Assembly (NCBI GenBank): GCA_945787305.1
Contig: CALZIH010000225.1
Span: forward strand, 1-5,137
Reading direction: 5' to 3'
DNA from: an uncultured Desulfobulbaceae bacterium
GTDB taxonomy: Bacteria; Desulfobacterota; Desulfobulbia; Desulfobulbales; Desulfobulbaceae
Length of the DNA stretch: 5,137 nucleotides
The position numbers and the translations under genes were made by a program. Under the pieces are notes generated by a model. It did not search any database. It was not told the origin of the DNA and worked only from the letters and a program-made list of their open reading frames with translations. Positions 1 through 5,137 of the stretch are shown in pieces. Numbering within the stretch: position 1 is the stretch's first letter; every line of letters starts with the position of its first letter.

Positions 1-637
1 GACTTTGAACGGCCGCGATTGGAACCTGGGATTTTATATGCGCAGAGACACTGAAGCGGCCGGTAACCCTGTTACTGATTTGCGTTTTGGTTGTTGTGGC
101 CAGGGGGTAGACATAGGTTGCCCAGTCGTGATCAAAGATCAGCTCCTGATAATAGGTGATCTGGATTCTTTGTCTGGCCTTTGGTGCGATGGGGAAAATA
201 CGCATTTCAAACGTCTTGTAGTTTGTCTGCTCGAGCAGGCCAGGATCTCTTCTCCGTTGTTTGTAACTGGTGTATATTTCCCTGGCACGTTTTTTCTCCA
301 GCACCTCACCAACCATTTCTTTACCGTTTATCCACATGCTGAAGTTGGATACGGATGCCCCATTTGGAACCGGGAATGTGTACAGGGCTTCAACTTGTCT
401 GTTTTCTTTGTTAAGAAATACCTGATCAACCTGGGTAACGGCTATGCCGTTGTTGATAGTAACCTGGACGCCATGTTCGACAATTTCAAGTGTACCGCCG
501 AAGCCCCCGTCAGCAATCAAAAGGCCTGCGGCGTATCCTGTTCCTTTCCCTTGCCCGACTAGGCATAAACAAAATGTACATAGAGTGACTACATAAAACA
601 ACTTGTCTCTTGCCAAACTGCTTTTCTTTGTTTCCAT
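1..637 (-). CDS. Secreted VIT-domain protein, probably VIT-vWA type (partial, N-terminal 212 residues)
   Basis: Reading leftwards from the ATG at 637-635 gives an open frame of 212 codons that leaves the window, so the C-terminus is missing. Residues 1-37 look like a Sec signal peptide: a lysine/arginine-rich start (METKKSSLARDK), a hydrophobic stretch (LFYVVTLCTFCLCLVG), then a likely cut near GYAAG. Residues about 45-168 match the vault/inter-alpha-trypsin (VIT) domain, with VFLNKENRQVEALYTFPVPN, then WINGKEMVGEVLEKKRAREIY, then FEMRIFPIAPKARQRIQITY and YQEL. In this family a von Willebrand A domain with a MIDAS metal site usually follows; it would lie beyond the left edge, so vWA is inferred. 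Such proteins are exported and some are sortase or exosortase substrates; their exact job is poorly known. The start has a GGAG Shine-Dalgarno 7 nt upstream and a sigma-54-type promoter. The gene diverges from a sigma-54 activator, its likely regulator. The VIT call is firm; anchoring and role are open. Confidence 0.9.
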   Translation of the reverse strand, partial: METKKSSLARDKLFYVVTLCTFCLCLVGQGKGTGYAAGLLIADGGFGGTLEIVEHGVQVTINNGIAVTQVDQVFLNKENRQVEALYTFPVPNGASVSNFSMWINGKEMVGEVLEKKRAREIYTSYKQRRRDPGLLEQTNYKTFEMRIFPIAPKARQRIQITYYQELIFDHDWATYVYPLATTTKTQISNRVTGRFSVSAHIKSQVPIAAVQS

Positions 638-644
638 AAGATTT

Positions 645-648
645 CTCC
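645..648 (-). promoter_or_regulatory. Ribosome binding site of the VIT gene
   Basis: On the minus strand GGAG lies 7 nt before the ATG at 637-635 (ACGGAGAAATCTTATG). It supports this ATG as the start and confirms that the left-edge gene is on the minus strand. Confidence 0.75.
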
Positions 649-690
649 GTAATTGAGAGGACGGTGATACTTGCCTTATGGACAATGAAT

Positions 691-706
691 AGCCAGAGCT
701 GTGCCA
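691..706 (-). promoter_or_regulatory. Predicted sigma-54 (-24/-12) promoter of the VIT gene
   Basis: The minus strand reads TGGCACAGCTCTGGCT. The -24 element TGGCAC is perfect, and the invariant GG-N10-GC spacing of sigma-54 promoters is exact. The -12 element TGGCT differs from TTGC(A/T) by one base. Transcription would begin near 680, giving a leader of about 43 nt that contains the Shine-Dalgarno. The adjacent divergent gene encodes a sigma-54 activator, which makes the match much more credible than it would be alone. No convincing activator operator was identified in the 707-790 interval, where one would be expected upstream. Confidence 0.72.
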
Positions 707-790
707 ATTTTTGAGTTTTTATAACCATTTGAAATCAGTATGTTTTGGGGTGGAGTAGGGAACCTGAATAATGAATTAAATACTGGCGCA

Positions 791-820
791 TTGACATTAT
801 ATGTTCGGCGAATGTACAAT
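791..820 (+). promoter_or_regulatory. Predicted sigma-70-type promoter of the activator operon
   Basis: A perfect -35 box TTGACA (791-796) is followed after 18 nt by TACAAT (815-820), one base from the TATAAT consensus. Transcription would start near 827. That leaves a very short leader and places the upstream in-frame ATG at 823 before the transcript begins. It would drive the activator and probably the hydrolase gene behind it. Confidence 0.6.
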
Positions 821-837
821 TCATGATTATGGGGAAC

Positions 838-2298
838 ATGCAATTAGACGTACACGACAGGGAGTTTTTTACAAAAGTTCGGCTGGCGATTTCTGCCAAC
901 CCGTTTAGTGATGAACGAAAAGACCTTGATAGCCAGCTCACCAAGGGCAGGTCGTCATTGAACAGGGGGCGTCAGACGAGCCATGTGATTCAAGCGGTTA
1001 CTGAACGACTCCTGAAAAACTGCCCTGATGGAAAAGCTATCATTTCCCGGTTCCAGGGAAAGGACCGAGAACTCATTCAATATGCTGTTCTTTTTCTTGT
1101 TTTTCACAAATACGCCTCACACTTTGATCAGCATATTCAAGATCAGGTTCTGATAGGAAATGCGCCCTGCAAGGTCGACTTCTATAACATAGTGTTGTCC
1201 GATATGGTGTCGATGGGGGTGAATCGAAAAGAGGCTGTTCGTTATTTTTCTCTGTTTTTCCAAATGCGCCGCGCCTTTTATTTTATTGATAAGATAGTGG
1301 GTACGAGCCCGTGTATGAAAGATTTGCGGCGCAGTCTCTGGAATAATATTTTTACCCACGACATCTGGTTGTATGACCAATACCTTTGCAGCAGGATGGA
1401 AGATTTTTCAACACTGCTCCTTGGCGCAACCGGGACAGGAAAAGGCTTGGCTGCTGCAGCGATCGGCAGATCCGGATTTATCGCTTTCAATGAAAAGAAC
1501 AATTGTTTTGCTGAAAGCTTTACCAGGGCATTCGTCTCAATCAACCTTTCCCAGTATCCTGAACAGCTGCTTGAATCCGAGCTCTTTGGTCACAAAAAAG
1601 GAGCGTTTACCGGTGCAATTGAAGGGCACGACGGTGTTTTCACACTTTGCAGTCCCTCGGGGGCGATATTCCTTGATGAAATAGGCGAAGTCAGCATACC
1701 GGTTCAGATCAAATTGTTGCAGGTCCTGCAAGACAGGGCGTTTTCGCCGGTCGGCAGTCATAAGAAGCATCGTTTTGAAGGGAGAGTTATCGCCGCTACC
1801 AATCGACCAATCAACGAGTTACGTATTCAAAAGTTGTTTCGTGACGATTTTTTCTACAGACTCTGCTCGGATATTATTCATGTGCCGCCACTTTCTCAGC
1901 GAATAGAGGAAAATCCAAAGGAACTTGACCATCTTTTAGTCCATACCCTCAAACGAATAATTGGTACCGCATCTCCAGAACTTGTCACAAATATTCTTAA
2001 AATTATCAACGAACAAATTCCTCCCAATTATCCATGGCCGGGAAATGTCAGGGAGCTGGAACAATGTGTCAGAAGGATTCTTTTGAATCAGCAATATGAA
2101 GGAGATACAATTCTTGACGGCATTGCCGACACCGGCACATTGTATGAGCTCCTGCTGGCAGGGAACTTCACAGCTCAACAACTGCTGGGGACATACTGTA
2201 CATTGTTGTACGAAAAACTGGGAACCTATGAATCAGTCGCCAAACGGACAGCGCTTGATCGGAGAACCGTTAAAAAATATATTGATTCCTGTTCGTAA
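838..2298 (+). CDS. Sigma-54-dependent transcriptional activator (enhancer-binding protein) with unrecognised N-terminal domain
   Basis: This 486-residue protein couples ATP hydrolysis to opening of sigma-54 promoters. Numbering from the ATG at 838, the AAA+ core shows Walker A GATGTGKG (196-203), the sigma-54-contacting loop GAFTGA (255-260), Walker B GAIFLDEIGE (275-284), sensor I IAATNRP (318-324), arginine-finger segment FRDDFFYRL (334-342) and sensor II WPGNVREL (400-407). About 13 extra residues lie between Walker A and the FVSINLSQ strand. The C-terminus carries a Fis-like helix-turn-helix (about 464-483, ending RRTVKKYI). The first 185 residues are not a receiver, and no PAS, GAF or V4R domain is apparent; they begin FFTKVRLAISANPFSDERKD and look helical. 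No REC domain means control is not by classical phosphorelay. In-frame ATGs at 823 and 829 are alternative starts; 838 is preferred because the predicted transcript starts near 827, but no good Shine-Dalgarno settles it (GGGG at 831-834 is very close). Likely target: the divergent VIT gene. Confidence 0.93.
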   Translation: MQLDVHDREFFTKVRLAISANPFSDERKDLDSQLTKGRSSLNRGRQTSHVIQAVTERLLKNCPDGKAIISRFQGKDRELIQYAVLFLVFHKYASHFDQHIQDQVLIGNAPCKVDFYNIVLSDMVSMGVNRKEAVRYFSLFFQMRRAFYFIDKIVGTSPCMKDLRRSLWNNIFTHDIWLYDQYLCSRMEDFSTLLLGATGTGKGLAAAAIGRSGFIAFNEKNNCFAESFTRAFVSINLSQYPEQLLESELFGHKKGAFTGAIEGHDGVFTLCSPSGAIFLDEIGEVSIPVQIKLLQVLQDRAFSPVGSHKKHRFEGRVIAATNRPINELRIQKLFRDDFFYRLCSDIIHVPPLSQRIEENPKELDHLLVHTLKRIIGTASPELVTNILKIINEQIPPNYPWPGNVRELEQCVRRILLNQQYEGDTILDGIADTGTLYELLLAGNFTAQQLLGTYCTLLYEKLGTYESVAKRTALDRRTVKKYIDSCS

Positions 2299-2325
2299 TC
2301 TGTTCTACAAGTATCAACTCTGCCT

Positions 2326-2332
2326 GGGGGGA
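2326..2332 (+). promoter_or_regulatory. Ribosome binding site of the C92-type hydrolase gene
   Basis: A purine run GGGGGGA lies 8 nt before the ATG at 2341. It supports that start over the in-frame ATGs at 2380 and 2383. The 42-nt gap after the activator stop holds no visible terminator or promoter, so the two genes are probably on one transcript. Confidence 0.55.
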
Positions 2333-2340
2333 TCCTGAGC

Positions 2341-3927
2341 ATGCCTATAAAGAAAATTTTTAATGGTGGCGTTCAGGTGATGATGATCTCCTGCCTGTGT
2401 CTTCTGGTGTTGGTTGTTGATGCCTTTGCTGGAGAAGAGTATCACCGACGGTATGCTCAAGACCTGCAATCGATCCAGGTCGCTCGGGGCGGTATGCAGT
2501 CTACCCTTGACTTTATTGATGCCCATCCTGAAATCTTTACCTTGTCCCAGGACGATGGCAGAGACCAACTCTTGGATCGAAAACAACGCATGGTCGTCTG
2601 GCAGACTTGGCAGGCGTTTCTTGATCATATTCTTTTTCTTGATTCCCTTGGCCGGAAGTATACTGACATCTATCTTCACAGCAAGGATGAAGATACTAAA
2701 CATGCGGCCTTCATTCCTGCCTTCGCCTGCTTTTTGGCACAGTACCGATTCGCTCTCCAGTATATTGACAGAATGGAAAAGAATCCGGCCATGCATGTTG
2801 TTCTTAATGATGCCGTCCCGGAACTTGGGGTGCAAGCCGGTGCCTATGCTCTTTTGAAATTTCGTTTTCTTAATGTCATCCGCGGCGCTGAGTTTGCTCG
2901 GCTCAACGTGTTGTACGTTTATTACAAACAAAAGGCAGAGAACCCGCATCAGAAGGCCATTGAAGAGGATATCAAAACAATTTGGGCGGCAGGCAAGGGA
3001 AAGGGGCCTGTGCTTACAGCAAAAAATGCGATGAAAATTGTTGGCGACCTTGGTCTGACAACATGGTTTCCCGTCCAGAAGGGTACTGCGGAGCTCATGG
3101 GTAATATCAAGGTTTGGCGACCGAACATTTCGTTGATTACGCCGGTGCAGATCCAAGAGTTGCAATCAAAACTGCGTCCTGGAGACATCCTTCTCCAGCG
3201 CCGGGAATGGTATGCCTCCAATATTGGCATACCAGGGTTCTGGACCCATGCAGCCCTATATATAGGGAGCCCCGATGAAAGAGCGGCGTTTTTTCAAGAC
3301 CGGGAATCGGCTAACTGGCTGATTGACCAGGGGAGCAAGGACGGCACATTGGACAATCTTCTTGATGCTCGCTATCCTCAGACGTATCCGTTGAGCATTA
3401 TAGAGCAGGAAGATAACCATGTACCTCGGGTTCTGGAAGCCATAGGCGAGGGGGTATCGTTCACAACCTTGGAGCACTCCGCATCAGCAGATTCCCTTGT
3501 GGCTTTACGGCCAATACTTGCAAAAACTGATAAAGCGCAAGCCATACTCAATGCCTTTCAATACAGCGGACGGCCTTATGACTTTAATTTTGATTTTCGT
3601 ACAGATTCAGAGCTCGTCTGCTCGGAGTTAATATTCAAAGCCTATCAGAAGACATCGCACTCTGCAGGGTTATCCCTTCCTCTCCATGATATCCTTGGTC
3701 GCCCCCTTATCTCACCAAATGAAATTGCCAGGCTCTTTGACAGGGAATACGGCACACTCAAACAGCAGCTCACATTCGTCACCTTCCTGGATGGCAATGA
3801 GAAAGAAAAAACCGCTGTGGAGTCTACAGTTGAAACATTCAGAAAAAGTTGGAACAGGCCTAAGTGGCATATCTGGCTTCAGGGAACAGTGCTGGGAGAT
3901 TTACCAGCAGCTACACAATACCCTTGA
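2341..3927 (+). CDS. Exported permuted papain-like cysteine hydrolase (YiiX/YaeF, C92-type, NlpC/P60 superfamily)
   Basis: The 528-residue protein begins with a signal peptide (MPIKKIFNGG, then a hydrophobic stretch to VVDAFA, likely cut after Ala30), placing it in the periplasm or outside. Residues about 31-260 form a mostly helical region without a domain I recognise. The catalytic region (about 268-460) shows the permuted papain-like pattern: LRPGDILLQRR (278-288), catalytic His303 in FWTHAALYIG, an acidic VLEAIGEGV segment (364-372), and the nucleophile Cys427 in DSELVCSELIFKAYQ. In circularly permuted members the histidine precedes the cysteine, as seen here. Relatives cleave or transfer amide or acyl bonds in peptidoglycan, lipids or peptides; the substrate here cannot be read from sequence. 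It is longer than the compact YiiX/YaeF proteins because of the N-terminal region and a tail of about 65 residues. It follows the sigma-54 activator by 42 nt, suggesting a shared transcript and a role in the same envelope response as the divergent VIT protein. Confidence 0.88.
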   Translation: MPIKKIFNGGVQVMMISCLCLLVLVVDAFAGEEYHRRYAQDLQSIQVARGGMQSTLDFIDAHPEIFTLSQDDGRDQLLDRKQRMVVWQTWQAFLDHILFLDSLGRKYTDIYLHSKDEDTKHAAFIPAFACFLAQYRFALQYIDRMEKNPAMHVVLNDAVPELGVQAGAYALLKFRFLNVIRGAEFARLNVLYVYYKQKAENPHQKAIEEDIKTIWAAGKGKGPVLTAKNAMKIVGDLGLTTWFPVQKGTAELMGNIKVWRPNISLITPVQIQELQSKLRPGDILLQRREWYASNIGIPGFWTHAALYIGSPDERAAFFQDRESANWLIDQGSKDGTLDNLLDARYPQTYPLSIIEQEDNHVPRVLEAIGEGVSFTTLEHSASADSLVALRPILAKTDKAQAILNAFQYSGRPYDFNFDFRTDSELVCSELIFKAYQKTSHSAGLSLPLHDILGRPLISPNEIARLFDREYGTLKQQLTFVTFLDGNEKEKTAVESTVETFRKSWNRPKWHIWLQGTVLGDLPAATQYP

Positions 3928-4043
3928 ATTTGATTCATTACGCAGTATTTCGAGGTGGAAGCACTACATTCCTTTTTTGTCGATTTGAGCTCCGGCGGTA
4001 ATCAGCTTCAGTTAAGTAACTAGCCAGGTTAATTAAAGAGTAC

Positions 4044-4073
4044 TTGTCAAGCCTTTCGCTTTTAACATAAAAT
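4044..4073 (+). promoter_or_regulatory. Possible sigma-70 promoter for the sensor operon
   Basis: TTGTCA (4044-4049), 18 nt, then TAAAAT (4068-4073); each hexamer has one mismatch to consensus. It would give a leader of roughly 150 nt before the TTG start at 4227. In AT-rich sequence such matches arise by chance, so this is tentative. Confidence 0.3.
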
Positions 4074-4197
4074 GACAATGAGTCAAGAGTATAACAAACT
4101 CTAAATATTTGTTTCATATGTAAAAAAGACAGAGACTGAAATTCGTTTTACAGCAACAAAGCCCCCCTTTTAATTTTACTAGCCTGAATACAAAATC

Positions 4198-4210
4198 TAC
4201 ACTTTGTGTA
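4198..4210 (+). other. Short hairpin just upstream of the sensor-gene ribosome binding site
   Basis: TACAC-TTT-GTGTA is a perfect 5-bp stem with a 3-nt loop ending 5 nt before the AGGAG. It could be an operator half-palindrome or affect translation, or be chance. Confidence 0.25.
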
Positions 4211-4215
4211 CCTAT

Positions 4216-4220
4216 AGGAG
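4216..4220 (+). promoter_or_regulatory. Ribosome binding site that decides a TTG start
   Basis: AGGAG sits 6 nt before TTG at 4227. The first in-frame ATG (4242) is 21 nt away, too far for this site, and has no other Shine-Dalgarno. The TTG start also supplies the lysine expected at the front of the signal peptide. Confidence 0.7.
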
Positions 4221-4226
4221 ATAACA

Positions 4227-4832
4227 TTGAAGTCTATAACCATGCTGAACACGAGGATACTTGGTATTCTATTCCTGCTACCCGTCATTTGTATACCTTC
4301 GCTACAGGCAGAAGAGTTGAGCGGTTTTGACCTCCAAGTCAAAATGATAGCGGAAGGTTGCAGGAGTGATATCCAGAATGAAATGGAGAAGCTCGTCTCC
4401 TCAAATCAGCTCAGCATGGCGCAGATGTTTGATACTTTTTATATCCCGATTCCGAACACGAGTCCCCAGAAATTCAAAACGCAGTATGACCATTTGACGG
4501 ACGAAGTGTTTCGCTTCATACTCGATGGATGCCTGGAACGTGATGAGCGTATTTTATTTGTAGTTGCTGTGGACCGTAATGGATACCTTCCCACTCATAA
4601 CACTACATATTCTAAGCCGCTAACCGACGATAAGGATTTCAACACCAGAAACAATCGCACCAAGAGGATATTTAACGACCGAACAGGTTTAGCCGCTGCG
4701 AGAAACACAAAACCCTACTTGCTTCAAAAGTATAGCCGCGATACCGGCGAAACACTAGCAGACCTGTCAGTACCGATAATGCTCAACGGTAAGCACTGGG
4801 GAGCGCTGCGTATTGGATACTGGCGACGATAG
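4227..4832 (+). CDS. Periplasmic stand-alone sensor-domain protein related to chemoreceptor ligand domains
   Basis: A 201-residue protein starting at TTG with a strong Shine-Dalgarno. Residues 1-28 are a signal peptide (basic start, ILGILFLLPVICIPSLQA, cut before EELSG), so the mature protein of about 173 residues should be periplasmic. No second membrane segment is present. The mature part carries motifs I recall from sensory regions of methyl-accepting chemotaxis proteins and related sensors: MFDTFYIPIPNTSPQKF (67-83), VVAVDRNGYLPTHN (112-125), NNRTKRIFNDRTGLAAARNT (142-161), RDTGETLADLSVPI (171-184) and GKHWGALRIGY (188-198). In those relatives the motifs sit inside a membrane receptor or at its end; here they form the whole protein. 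Ligand unknown; no CxxCH heme motif. Two cysteines (45, 102) remain after processing and could form a disulfide. The next gene, 77 nt on, begins a membrane sensor with a similar start to its periplasmic part, so the two probably work together. Family assignment is from memory. Confidence 0.82.
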   Translation: MKSITMLNTRILGILFLLPVICIPSLQAEELSGFDLQVKMIAEGCRSDIQNEMEKLVSSNQLSMAQMFDTFYIPIPNTSPQKFKTQYDHLTDEVFRFILDGCLERDERILFVVAVDRNGYLPTHNTTYSKPLTDDKDFNTRNNRTKRIFNDRTGLAAARNTKPYLLQKYSRDTGETLADLSVPIMLNGKHWGALRIGYWRR

Positions 4833-4896
4833 GTATAGAGACTATCAAAGAAGAAGCAGTAGCCTATACGTGTACTCCAGTATTATCTATAGACGA

Positions 4897-4902
4897 AGAG
4901 GA
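4897..4902 (+). promoter_or_regulatory. Ribosome binding site of the right-edge membrane sensor gene
   Basis: AGAGGA lies 7 nt before the ATG at 4910. No terminator or clear promoter is seen between 4833 and 4896, so cotranscription with the preceding gene is likely. Confidence 0.65.
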
Positions 4903-4909
4903 ATTAAAC

Positions 4910-5137
4910 ATGCTTGGATTCGTTACTCATAAAATTGGAATAAAGATTTCACTGGTCGTAAACTTCGTCATCCTTGTTGTCATGTCAGTGGGGACATACT
5001 GCCTGGTTTATCAACAAAGCCAAAGTCTTGAGCAAGAACTACTTAACAAGGGCCGAATTCAATCCATTGTTGGTGCGAAAATGATCGGTCAGGTACTTGA
5101 TGAAGCAATAGATAACGGTGTGTTGACGGTAACGGAA
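4910..5137 (+). CDS. Membrane sensor, chemoreceptor-like, N-terminal fragment (partial)
   Basis: Seventy-six codons are visible before the right edge. After MLGFVTHKIGIK comes one transmembrane helix (about residues 13-34, ISLVVNFVILVVMSVGTYCLV), then the start of an extracytoplasmic domain (QQSQSLEQELLNKGRIQSIV). This layout is that of a methyl-accepting chemotaxis protein, sensor histidine kinase or diguanylate cyclase; the output domain is outside the window, so which it is cannot be told. Residues 59-76 (IGQVLDEAIDNGVLTVTE) line up without gaps with residues 49-66 of the preceding protein (IQNEMEKLVSSNQLSMAQ), suggesting that its periplasmic domain is a paralogue of that protein. The start is supported by AGAGGA 7 nt upstream. 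This short gene fragment was read directly from the sequence. Confidence 0.78.
   Translation, partial: MLGFVTHKIGIKISLVVNFVILVVMSVGTYCLVYQQSQSLEQELLNKGRIQSIVGAKMIGQVLDEAIDNGVLTVTE

Larger units (their letters stand above)
3928..4226. other. AT-rich intergenic region, no gene seen
   Basis: No credible coding frame on either strand. It separates the activator-hydrolase pair from the sensor pair. The only signals are a weak sigma-70-like promoter (4044-4073), a short perfect hairpin before the next gene (4198-4210), and a 4-bp stem followed by six T (3957-3978) that is too weak to call a terminator. No tRNA or riboswitch fold was recognised. Confidence 0.6.

Noticed and set aside
5..562. Plus-strand open frame of 185 codons at the left edge
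   Set aside because: It is antisense to the VIT gene, whose minus-strand translation gives a signal peptide and clear domain motifs; the plus-strand product resembles nothing.
510..728. Minus-strand frame of 72 codons
   Set aside because: It overlaps the VIT gene start in another frame, begins upstream of the predicted sigma-54 transcription start and has no recognisable features.
736..785. CAGTAT (736-741) and ATACTG (780-785) as possible activator half-sites
   Set aside because: They lie in the right interval for an upstream activator site, but a 6-bp inverted pair 38 nt apart is expected by chance in a region of this size.
2314..3165. Minus-strand open frame of 283 codons
   Set aside because: Long, but antisense to the signal peptide and N-terminal region of the hydrolase gene, with no family motifs and no promoter or Shine-Dalgarno that stands out.
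3957..3978. Terminator-like GGAA/TTCC stem followed by six T after the hydrolase gene
   Set aside because: The stem is only 4 bp with an 8-nt loop, too weak to call an intrinsic terminator.
4086..4102. AGAGT/ACTCT hairpin in the intergenic region
   Set aside because: A 5-bp AT-rich stem with a 7-nt loop and no T-run; not distinguishable from chance.
4828..4869. Overlapping short inverted repeats (GATAG/CTATC and GTATAG/CTATAC) between the two sensor genes
   Set aside because: Stems of 5-6 bp, mutually exclusive, without a T-tract; not a convincing terminator or attenuator.

Overview
The window reads as a Gram-negative bacterial chromosome segment of middling GC content. I infer this from three predicted Sec-exported envelope proteins, a sigma-54 activator with a matching -24/-12 promoter, and a membrane sensor of chemoreceptor type. 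The combination would suit a deltaproteobacterium (Desulfobacterota), but this is an impression from gene content. No rRNA, tRNA, CRISPR array, insertion sequence or phage gene was seen.

Layout. (1) Positions 1-637, minus strand: the first 212 residues of a secreted VIT-domain protein that runs off the left edge. (2) Positions 638-837: a divergent regulatory region. It holds a sigma-54-type promoter facing left (691-706) and a good sigma-70-type promoter facing right (791-820). (3) Positions 838-2298, plus: a sigma-54 enhancer-binding activator with an N-terminal region I do not recognise, a complete AAA+ core with GAFTGA, and a C-terminal helix-turn-helix. (4) Positions 2341-3927, plus: an exported permuted papain-like (YiiX/YaeF, C92-type) cysteine hydrolase, 42 nt after the activator and probably cotranscribed. 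(5) Positions 3928-4226: an AT-rich spacer with no gene. (6) Positions 4227-4832, plus, TTG start: a small periplasmic protein that is a free-standing copy of a sensor domain known from chemoreceptor-type proteins. (7) Positions 4910-5137, plus: the N-terminus of a membrane sensor, cut by the right edge, whose visible periplasmic start resembles the small protein.

How the genes may work together. The left half looks like a self-contained control unit. The activator is made from a housekeeping promoter and probably switches on the divergent VIT gene through the sigma-54 promoter. The hydrolase made with the activator would act in the same compartment as the VIT protein. The right half looks like a two-gene signalling operon, a soluble periplasmic sensor domain plus a membrane receptor with a related domain. 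Nothing in the sequence links the two halves functionally. All family assignments come from motifs read by eye, with no database search.
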